Source: CAZAFL01 sp964484465
GTDB lineage: Bacteria; Bacteroidota; Ignavibacteria; UBA10030; SZUA-254
Reading direction: 5' to 3'
DNA length: 64,000 nt
Assembly: GCA_964484465.1 (NCBI GenBank)
Contig: CAZAFL010000001.1
Coordinates: 186,001 to 250,000, forward strand
The notes under the pieces are model-generated. The model was not told the origin of the DNA. It did no database searches and was given only the letters and a program-made list of their open reading frames with translations. Shown here piece after piece: positions 27,073 through 37,700 of the stretch (its first letter is position 1; each line of letters starts with the position of its first letter). A program made the translations under genes and the position numbers.

Positions 27073-27672
27073 ATGGTCTCGATGAAAAAACTTGTTCTCG
27101 CAGTTCTCCTCGCAGGAATCGCCTCGTTCGTATGGGGCGTTATCTCGCATGAAGTGCTGCCGATGTACAAAAACTCCCTTCAAAAATTTACGGATGAAGA
27201 CGCGGTCACGAAAGCGATCGTCGCGAATGCCCCGACAAAGGGTGTCTACTTCATGCCATATGTTCCGCAAAACGCGAACGGTATGAGCGCCGAAGAGTTC
27301 AAAGCAGCGCAGCGAGCGACCATTGTGAAACTGCAACAAGGTCCGTTCGTCTTCGCCTCAGTTCGGCTTGGAGCGATGAGTTCGCTGGCGGCATATTTGC
27401 TCGTGCAGATTCTCGGCGATGTGCTGACCGCACTCTTCCTGACACTCATTCTGATGAAAGCGCTCGAACGGCCGTATTGGAATCGGGTGATGACATGCGT
27501 GTGGGTTGCGCTCGCAGCGTTTGCCGTGAAATCGCTCCCGATGTGGAACTGGTACGAGTTCAGCAATGCCTTTACCGTTGCCGAACTGATTGATATTACG
27601 GGAAGAATGCTTGTCGCCGGACTCGTCATCGCGAAAATCCTCCCAAAGGGAGCCCAGGAACAAGCGGTTTAG
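27073..27672 (+). CDS. Hypothetical polytopic membrane protein
   Basis: 199 residues. Four or five membrane helices: 'KLVLAVLLAGIASFVWGVI' at the N-terminus, then after a ~60-residue extracytoplasmic loop ('KGVYFMPYVPQNANGMSAEE'), 'MSSLAAYLLVQILGDVLTAL' with its continuation, 'MTCVWVALAAFAVKSLPMW' and 'TGRMLVAGLVIAKIL'. No named family is recognised and no conserved charged residue in a helix points to transport. ATG 27073 has AAAGG eight bases upstream; ATG 27082 is the alternative. It stands alone between intergenic repeats. Confidence 0.75.
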   Translation: MVSMKKLVLAVLLAGIASFVWGVISHEVLPMYKNSLQKFTDEDAVTKAIVANAPTKGVYFMPYVPQNANGMSAEEFKAAQRATIVKLQQGPFVFASVRLGAMSSLAAYLLVQILGDVLTALFLTLILMKALERPYWNRVMTCVWVALAAFAVKSLPMWNWYEFSNAFTVAELIDITGRMLVAGLVIAKILPKGAQEQAV

Positions 27673-27690
27673 GATTCCGGAAAATCCGAT

Positions 27691-27747
27691 CATTGAGATT
27701 CCTCCTCGTCCGCCGCGTGAAAATCGTGGAGGACTCGTCGGAATGAC
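27691..27747. repeat. Short palindromic intergenic repeat (ATTCCTCCTCG...TCGGAATGAC type)
   Basis: TGAGATTCCTCCTCGTCC ... GGAGGACTCGTCGGAATGAC form imperfect inverted arms. It resembles the family at 24703 in ending with a GGAATGAC/GCAATGAC box, but the core differs. One clear copy was seen in the window. Confidence 0.5.
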
Positions 27748-27795
27748 AGATTGAAGGGTGGCATTATTGCATTGGAATGAACAAAGGATAGCCGC

Positions 27796-28026
27796 GTGAA
27801 CGAAATCGTAATTAACCGAATAATATTGGCAATTTTTGGTGTTGCGCTACTTATTAAGGGTGTGAAAGAAATGAAATCGGAAGAAGCAACATTGATACCA
27901 TCGCATCTAACTATCAAAGCTAATCGAGATGAACAACCACTCGATTACTGGCTTTACATTATTGCAAAATTTGTGATGGCGGCATTACTGTTATTGCTTA
28001 CATTTGATTTTTCATTTTCAAATTAG
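27796..28026 (+). CDS. Small hypothetical membrane protein
   Basis: 76 residues from GTG 27796. Two membrane segments ('IILAIFGVALLIKGV' and 'YIIAKFVMAALLLLLTF') are separated by a polar linker. No family is recognised. Codon choice is more AT-rich than the neighbouring genes. The two clean helices favour a real gene over chance, but no ribosome binding site is convincing. Confidence 0.5.
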   Translation: MNEIVINRIILAIFGVALLIKGVKEMKSEEATLIPSHLTIKANRDEQPLDYWLYIIAKFVMAALLLLLTFDFSFSN

Positions 28027-28719
28027 GACAAACCCTACCAAATTAGGACAGTACCCTTGCCTTTTCTTATAAAATTCTAATACTCCTCTAATAAAAATTT
28101 TTCCCTCACAAATTTTTTTAAAACTCATTTTTTCAGCATTTTTCTCTTGCATCTTTTTTCCCAATCTCCTATTATTTAAGCGGAAGAGGGGGGATCTTCC
28201 ATTCCTTGTTGTTTCTGTTGTAAAGAATATTGTGTAATTCATTCTCTGCAGGCGCTTCCCGCACATTCCATTACGCAGGCGCCGTTCAAACAAAAAGACC
28301 ATCAGTTATCATAGAGTTTCCAGCTTACCCGGAGTTGGCATTCTGCGATTTCACTTGTCATCACGAGCGAGGCTGACGGCGCATCACGCTCAATCAGTCA
28401 TTGCGAGCGAGACCAGCGGAGTAAGATGGCCATTGGTCATTGCGAGGAGTCCTGCGAATGCAGGACGACGAAGCAATCTGAACAAGGCCGTGCAGCAACT
28501 CTTAGATTGCTTCGTCCCGCTTTGCGGGACTCGCAATGACAGGTTAGTGTAACACTCATAACGATTTCATAACACCGCGATAACGTTGACATCATAAATT
28601 TCAATAAATTTATCCGGAGTCGATGGTGCCCGCGAAGGCATTCGTGTCTCTGCACGTGACGCGCTTCGTCTCCAAATTCGTAGTTTCATTCATTCTCCAA
28701 CTTTTTTTACGGAACAACC
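28027..28719. other. Long intergenic region with repeat copies
   Basis: 693 bp before the giant repeat protein. It contains an AT-rich half (28027-28200), a partial copy of the REP-like element at about 28397-28420 (GTCATTGCGAGCGAGACC), and the full copy 3 at 28436-28540. Frames of 60-94 codons here overlap the repeats and are not called. The promoter for the 28720 gene is presumably in 28541-28719 but was not identified. Confidence 0.5.
28436..28540. repeat. REP-like palindromic repeat (copy 3, complete)
   Basis: Starts GTCATTGCGAGGAGTCCTGC and ends GCGGGACTCGCAATGAC. Contains the GTCCTGC-GAAT-GCAGGAC hairpin, GAAGCAATCTGAAC ... AGATTGCTTC, and the GTCCCGC-TTT-GCGGGAC hairpin. This is the most complete copy in the window. 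Confidence 0.85.
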
Positions 28720-31700
28720 ATGAAAACATTTTTTACAATTCTCTCAGTCATTTTCTGTCTCATCCTTCTCGGCGCGACAGCGTGGGGCCAGACAACTGTC
28801 TTTAGTGACGATTTCAGTGCCAATCAAAGCTCGTCATATACGACCAGCGGCGCGATCGGTTCCAGTGCATGGAGTGTGAGCCGATCCGGAGATGACTGGG
28901 GCGCAAGAAGAAATACGACGGGGATTATGGAAGTGACGAACGACGTGAGTGCAACAGGCAATGCAAGCGGATGGGCATTTTCTTCTGTTTCTCTCAGCAC
29001 CTCGTTTAGTTCTCCATTCAATGCAACATTGAGCTCGAATGCAGGTGTTGTAACCTGGACATTCAACATGAGAACCAACAGAACTACTATTTTGTCTGGG
29101 TTTGGCTCAACAACTACTTACGGTTTGGCTTTTGTACTTGTTGGTACGTCGACTTCAGCGAACACTTCCGGCAGTGGGTACGCAGTGGTTATGGGAAGCG
29201 CGTCTACCGATAGTAATAAAGTACGGCTTGTCTCATACAATAACGGCTTGCAAGGCACGCTGACTACCATCGTTGGTCCGGGAGGGAAGCCTACCGCCGT
29301 TACGGATTACAGGAGCATTAAAGTTACATATGACCCATCCAGCAATCAGTGGGAACTGTTTAACAGGGATGACGGAAGTTCAGCTTTCACAGACCCGACA
29401 ACAGGTACGCTTACATCCCTCGGTACAGGAACGAACAGTACCTACACTGGAACAGGAATGTCATACACTGGTGCATTCTGGCAAGGTTCAACATTAGCAA
29501 GTCAAACCACTTTCTTTGATAACTATAAGGTTACGATTGCAAGTTATGAGCCGACGACACAAGCTTCAAGTATTACGTTCAGTTCTGTCTCTTCAAATGC
29601 AATGACGGTGAGTTGGACGAATGGTAATGGTGCAAACCGCCTGGTTCTTGCTCATTCCGGCTCAGCCGTGGACGCGAACCCTGTAGATTTTACAAGCTAT
29701 ACGGCGAACGCTGCTTTCGGAAGCGGCACACAAATCGGCACAGGAAATTACGTTGTGTATTCCGGCAACAGTAACTCTGTCGCAGTTACAGGATTAAGCG
29801 CGTCCACCACGTATTATTTCAGAGTTTACGAGTACAACAGCAGCGGGACACAAGCAGACTTTGATACAGCATCCGCAACGAATAACCCGAATAGTCAGGC
29901 AACTTCCGCAGGAGGTACTCCAACAATTAATGTTACGGGTACGCTGAATAATTTTGGTACCGTCGTTGCTGGCAGTAATTCCTCACAACAATCCTACACT
30001 GTTTCCGGCTCGAGCCTTACCGCCGATATCACCATAACGGCTCCAAGTGGTTTTCAGGTCTCTACAACATCCGGAAGTAATTTTGGTTCTTCAGTAACAC
30101 TCACACAATCAGGAGGTACGGTTTCATCCACCACCATCTATGCAAGGTTTTCTCCTTCGAGTGCTGATGGTGCTGAATCCGGGAATATAACCCACACCAG
30201 CACGGGTGCTACAACACAAAATCAGGCTGTTGCAGGCACGGCTGTTTCAACGGAGCCGAGTACGCAATCCTCCATAGCTTTCGGTTCGGTGACTAACAGC
30301 TCTATTGTAGTAAACTTCTCAGGCGGCAATGGGAGTAACAGAATCGTTGTCGCACGAAGCGGGAACGCCGTTAGCTACAGTCCGACAGATGGGGCGGCTT
30401 CAAGCGGCGTCAACAGCGATTTCTCTTCCGCAACCGACCAAGGGAGCGGCAATAAGATCATGTATGATGGAACAGGATCAACTGTCACAGTTACAGGATT
30501 GACCGGTCATACGACATATTATTTTGCAGTCTACGAATATAATGTTGGAACAGGAACTTCACAGAATTACAACACGACATCACCGGGCACCGGAAATCAA
30601 GCAACGTTGACGACAGTATACACATGGAATCAATCCAACAATTCCGCATCATGGGCAACTTCCTCAAACTGGACGCCGACAAGAACAAGTGCATCCTCAA
30701 CCGATAGTCTTGTGTTTAACAACGGCGGAAATGATACAATCACAAGCGTTCCAACCGAAACGGTGGGGCAGATTTACGTTTCCGGCAGTACGAAAGTATA
30801 CCTGCAGGCGAGCGGGGCAAATACATTGACAATCAACGGTGGCACGAGCACCGACCTCAGCGTTGCAAGTGGGTCTGAATTCAACATTAACGGCTCAAGT
30901 GCGCTCTCTCTCACACTCGCTACTGGTGCTACCGGAAGTATCAGCGGGAATATGACCTTTTCAAATGCGGGCCATAGCTTTATCGTGACTGATGCAAGTG
31001 CTGTGACGTTTAATTCCGGCGCAGTATTTACACAGGGGACGGGCTCATCAGGAAGTGTGTTCGGTACGACCGGAAATGCGAACGCAGTGACCTTCGCCAA
31101 CGGTTCATCGTTCATCTCCAAGGCGGGAAATAATCCTTTCGGATTGGGTCAACCCAGCTCGCGTGTTGTATTCCAGACCGGAAGCTTGTATAGTCATCAA
31201 CAAAGCGGCACTCCCTCATTCTCCGGCAGAACGTACGCCAACTTTGAACTAAATGCCTCGGGGCAAACTATAAGCACGACAGGAGGCGCCGCGTTTTCCA
31301 TTGATAATATCACTCTTACCGACGGCACCCTGAATATCGGCATGACCGGCACATTCAACCTCAAAGGAAATATATCCGCTGCATCGGGTAAGACATTAAC
31401 CTTTAACGCTGCGAGCGCATCCAGCATAACCTTCAACGGCACATCAGCTCAGTCCATAAATGGACCAGGTACAATTACTTTCAATCCCACTGAGAACATT
31501 ACTCTTAATAACTCGAACGGACTGACAATCAATCAGAATGTCAGATTTCAAAAAAATCTCACACTGACGAGCGGAATTATCACAACCGGTTCCGATACGC
31601 TGACGGTTGACAGCGCCGTAACGCGGACGATCGGTTTTGTCGCCGGCTATTTGAAAAAACCGGTTGCGACCGGAGGGACGACGGTAGCCTTTGAAGTTGG

Positions 31701-34700
31701 TGACGCTTCGAACTATCGCCCAGTAAGCATTTCATTCGGCAATGTTACTGTCGGAGGAAGCCTGACCGCGAATGTCTCACAGTCGGCTGGAGACCATCCG
31801 AATATTGGAACTTCCGGTCTCAATTCCGCAAAATCTGTAAATCGCTACTGGACGGTTTCAAATACCGGAACAACGTTTAACAATTACAGTGCGACATTCA
31901 CGTTCGTCGGCTCTGATACCGATGCCGCTTCGAACACTGCCAATTACGTTGTGAAGAAATATGACAGCGGGACATGGTCATCGACGACGACCGGAACGCG
32001 CACCTCGACGAGCACACAGGCGAGCGGGATGACGTCGTTCAGCGACTATGCCGTCGCCGAACTTCTTCCTCCGACAATCACAGTTACAGGTACGCTCAGC
32101 GATTTCGGCATTGTCGGCGTTGGTGCAACATCTTCATCGCAATCGTACACAGTGTCCGGGTCATACCTCACGGCCGACATTACCATCACTGCGCCGACAG
32201 ACTTCCAGGTATCGACATCGAGCAATTCCGGCTTTGGTTCCTCGGTGACCCTCACACAATCGGGGGGAAGTGTCGGAAACACGACAATTTATGCGCGCTT
32301 TGCACCGGGAAGCACTGGCGCCAAGAGCGGCAATATCACGCACACGAGCAGTGGCGCGACAACGCAAAATCAGGCCGTCAGCGGGACTGCCATCTCAGCC
32401 GAACCGACGCAACAGGATTCGACCATAACATTCAGCTCCGTAGGCACAAGTTCAATCACAGTGAACTGGGTGAACGGTGACGCCGCTAACCGGATTGTTG
32501 TTGCTAAATCCGGCAGCTCAGTGTCGTTTAGCCCGACAGATGCTACTGCGTCCAGCGGAGTGAACAGCGATTTCTCCTCCGCAACTGACCAGGGGAGCGG
32601 CAATAAGATCGTGTATGATGGAACAGGAAGTACAGTCACTGTCACGGGACTCAACCCTGCGACGACGTATTATTTCAGAGTGTACGGGTATAACGGCACT
32701 GGGACGACAGTAAACTATCTCACAAATACCGCAACAGGAAACCCCAACAATCAGACGACGCTCTCTTCAGAGCCGACGCTACAGGATTCGACGATCACGT
32801 TTAGCTCGATTTCAGCAAGCTCAATGACCGTGAGCTGGCTGAACGGAGACGGCGCGAACCATATTGTCGTGGCAAAAGCAAGCGGTGCCATCGGTGGGAC
32901 GCCGACAGACGGCTCGACCTACAGTGCGAACTCAACCTTCGGATCAGGTGGAACTATAGCGGCGAATGAGTATGTCGTCTACAACGGGACAGGTACTTCC
33001 GTGGTGGTAACCGGATTGAGCGCATCCACGACTTATTACTTCCGCGTCTTTGGATACAGTGGAAGCAGTTCAACGTCAAATTATCTGACAAACACTGCGA
33101 CAGGAAATCCTAACAATCAGGCGACCCTTGCTTCAGAACCGACAACACAGGCGTCGAACATTACGTTCAGTGACAGGATGGATGTTTCGATGAAAGTGAA
33201 ATGGACGAACGGTAATGGAGGATTCCGTATTGTCGTTGCAAAAGCAGGAAGCGCTATTACCGATACCGTCGTCGATGGAACGAGTTACACCGCCGATTCA
33301 GCCTTTGGGTCGGGCAATACCATCGGGACAGGGGAATATGTCGTCTATAAAGGCACCGCGGATTCTGTTATTGTCACCGGATTAACGGCATCGACGACAT
33401 ACTATTATAGAGTGTTTGAATACAACATGGCTTCTCCTGAAAATTATCTCACTTCGACGGCATCGGGGAATCCCAATAGCGCGACGACATTAGCGACAGA
33501 ACCGACCACAGCATCCTCAAGTATATCATTTACAGGCGTGACCGGTAATGCGATGACGGTCAACTGGACAAACGGTGATGGTGCGAACCGGATTGTTGTG
33601 GCGAAATCCGGCAGTGCTGTTAGCGGATCACCAACGGACGGCGGAGGGTACACCGCAGATTCTGTGTTCAGCGGCGGCAATACGATTGCAGCGGGCGAAT
33701 ACGTTGTGTACAATGGCAGTGGCACCTCTGTTAGAGTGACATCTCTCAGTTCTTCGACGACATATCATTTTGCAGTCTTTGAATACAACGGTTCGGGAAC
33801 TTCGGCGAACTACCTTACGTCATCATCCCTCACGGGAAATCAGACTACGTTAACAACCGGGGCGCCCACTGTCACAACACCTACTGCGACAAATATCAAT
33901 TCAACATCTGCGACACTCGGCGCGAACGTTACATCCGATGGGAACGACCCGATTGTGGAGCGCGGAGTTGTCTGGTCAACCTCGTCAAATCCGACGACAG
34001 CTGATAACAAGGTTTCAACTGCCGGCACGACCGGTGTATTTACCGTCGGTGTGTCCGGCCTGCCAAGCGCTACACTGATTCATTACCGCGGATATGCAAT
34101 CAACAGTATCGATACGGCTTACACAACTGACGCGACATTTTCAACGCATGCCAGTGAGCCGACATCGCAGGATTCGACAATCACCTTTAGTTCTATCGGG
34201 GCAAATTCGATGACGGTGAGTTGGATGAACGGAAATGGCGCAAACAGGATCGTCGTCGCTAAATCGGGAAGTGCGGTCAGCGGTAGCCCAACAGATGGTT
34301 CCGGTTATTCAGCGGATACAGTTTTCGGCTCTGGAAACACAATTGCTGCGAATGAATATGTCGTGTACAACGGGTCGGGCAGTACTGTGACTATAACCGG
34401 ATTAAACACTTCGACGACGTATCACTTCAGAGCATTTGGATACAACGGAAGCGGTGTTACGACAAATTATCTAACCGCTTCTGCGACCGGAAACCCGAAC
34501 AGTCAGGAAACTCTTGCACCCGAGCCGACAGTACCCGCGACGAACATTGTGTTCAGCAACAGAACTAATACTTCAGTGAAACTAAAGTGGACGAGCGGCA
34601 ACGGCGCTAGCCGTCTTGTTGTTGGAAGAGCCGGCATCGATGTCTCCGGTTCGCCGACTGACGGAACAAGTTATGCGGCAGATTCCGTCTTCGGTGCAGG

Positions 34701-37700
34701 AGGTACGATTGCCACCGGCGAGTATGTCCTCTACAACGGGACTGCAGATTCGGTGACGATAACGGGACTAAGCCCCGAGACGAATTACCGCTTTATGGTA
34801 TTTGAGTACAACATGGCGTCGCCGGAGAATTATCTCCCCAACAATGCTGCGGGGAATCCAGACAGCATCTACACCTTCGCGACAGAGCCGACGGCCCATG
34901 CAGGTTCCTTTGCAGCCTCGGCAACATCAGCGAGTTCGATCAATCTCACATGGACGGTTGCTTCGGGTGCGGATGGATATATCATACTGAAGCGCACCTC
35001 GAGTGACCCCACGGGAACTCCATCTGATGGAACGGGCTACTCCGCGGGAAACACGATCGGTGACGGAACGGTTGCCGCCGTTATTACCTCGGGCGCTGCA
35101 ACGTCAACGACAATCAGCGGGCTTGCAGGGAATACATCGTTTCATTTTTCCATCATGCCATTTGCATGGGACGGAGTCCATAATGCGACATACAATTACA
35201 AAACTGATGGATCGATTCCCACTGCGAATGCATTGACGTTTAGTTCTTCGTCGGATGTAATTGCAACCGGAGGGTTCAGTTATCCAGCGAATGTCGCCTA
35301 TGCCACGTACCAGGAAAATACCAATTTGACAGCGGGCAATTCACTCGCCGTCTTCGGTGTTACGGTCCGTGACGGCGGTGGAGTAGCAGATGCGGATAAT
35401 GTACCGACGATTCTGACAGCAATCAGCTTTAATGTGACGAATGTCGGATTCCTTCGCCGTGCTGCGTTGTACGACGGCGCGACTGAACTCGCTGAAGTTG
35501 CTGTCAGTGGCTCCCCGATAACCTTTAGCGGCTTGAATGATACAACGGCGGACGGCAGCTCGAAAGACCTCGTGTTAAGAGTCAGTTACACAACCAGCGT
35601 GACAGATAATGCACAATACACATTCACCGTCTCGTCGGTAACCGCAAGTCCGAGCGGCTCAGGATTTGCATCCGCAAACGGCGGAGGGGCGACAAGCTCC
35701 ACATCGGGCGACAACAACAGGATCGAAGTCACAGCCACGACACTCGCGTTCACCACACAGCCGCAATCGGGGATTCTGTTCAATCAGAATTTCGGACCGG
35801 TTGCCGTCACCGCACGCGATGTAAACGGCAACACCGACCTCGATTACGGTTCGGTAACATTATCATCGGCGACATTTACCCTTAGCTCAACTGATGCCGG
35901 AGGATTGACGCAAACGGCTTCATCCGGTGTGGCTTCATGGACAAATCTTTCATCATCGAACAGCGGAACCGGAACAATTCTCGCGAACGGAACAGGCGCT
36001 TCCGGGACGAGTAATACTATCACGGTGACTGATAATAACATCAACTCGGCGCAGAACGGAAACTGGAGCGATACCTCGACATGGGTTGGCCATGTCGTCC
36101 CGACTTCAAGTCAGAATGCAACAATCAATCACACCGTGACACTGACCGGTGCTACCTCAATAACAAATATAACTGTCAACAATGGTGGTATCCTTGATGC
36201 TGGTGCAAATATACTAACTGTATCGGGAACGTTTTCGCTTAATGGTGGATCAGAGTTCAGGCAGGGAGGAACAGTGCAGGCGGTTCCCGGCGCAACGAGA
36301 AGCTTCGCAACCACGAGCACATACCGGTTTAACGGTACGCAGGGTGGCACGGGCAATTTTGCTTACCCGGCGTTCGGAAACCTTATATGGGAACCTACAC
36401 CTTCCGCAAACGGGACATTCCAGAATTCCGACACATCCTCGCCATTTAACCGTGGTCTGGTTGTGCATGGGAATCTGACGCTCAATATGAGTTCTTCTCT
36501 TGAAGTACGCCTGGCGACCGGCGCGACATTCAGTCGAAGTCATACGGTGGACGGGAACCTAACCATTCAAGGGGGGACACTGGTTCTTGCAAACGGTTCG
36601 ACCAACGGTACACTCACTGTTGGCGGGAACATTAATGTAAGCAACAGCGGAATACTCCGTGGTGTTAATTCGAGCGGTAATGGAATATTAAATCTGAAAG
36701 GAAGTATTTCCAAAAGCTCAATATTCACACACGGCGGAGGATCAGGCGCTGTAACAGTCACCATGAATGGCACCTCTTCACAGGATATTGGCGGGAGCAC
36801 GAATGATACTCTCCAGAATCTGACCATCAACAATTCAGCCGGAGTTACACTCAGCCGCGAAGTCGATGTCACCGGCACGCTCACGTTCACAAACGGTAAT
36901 GTCACTACAGGCTCGAACGTTCTGTATGTTACCTCGACTGCAACTATCTCGCGCACGAGTGGACATATTATCGGGAACGAACAGCTGGATTTTCCGTCGG
37001 GCGACGATATCCCGGCAAAATTTGATGTCGGTTCTTCCAGCGGTTATACACCGGTGACATTAGACCTGGATGGTGCCGGCGGTACATCGGGCACCTTCAT
37101 AGCATCGGCGACTGGATCGTCGCATGCTCAAATCAGTTCAAGCGGGCTTGACACCGCGAAGGACATCAACAGGTACTGGACCGTCACACCCGGTACCGGC
37201 GCGTTGGGCCCACGAACGTATAAACTGAAAGTGGACTTCCTCTCCGGTGATGTTGGCGGTGCCAACACGAATAATTTTGAATTCCGGAAGTACAACGGAT
37301 CGTGGAGCGCGCCGACAGGAGGGACCTACACCCGCACAGCCACGTCTACGCAGTACGATAATTTCACCAGCTTCAGCGACTTCGCGGTTGGTGAACCGCG
37401 GTTGTATTCGTTGAATGTGACCATAGTCGGGAATGGTTCGGTAACGAAAACTCCTCCGACCGGACCGTATACTTTCGGTCAGACTGTAACGCTCAACGCA
37501 ATCCCGGATTCCGGGTGGTCGCTCAGCGGTTGGAGCGGGGACGCTTCCGGATCCAATAATCCGCTGGATGTTGTCATGAATGCCGACAAGAATATCACGG
37601 CGACATTCGTCAATATCCCATCCTATACGATTGCTGTTACACAACATGCTCATGGAACGATTTCTCCGGGAACTTCAATAGTTGCCCAAGACAGCAGCAA

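Noticed and set aside
27691..28540. Intergenic palindromes as an insertion sequence or attachment site
   Set aside because: No transposase or integrase gene and no target-site duplication seen; sizes and structure fit REP-type repeats.
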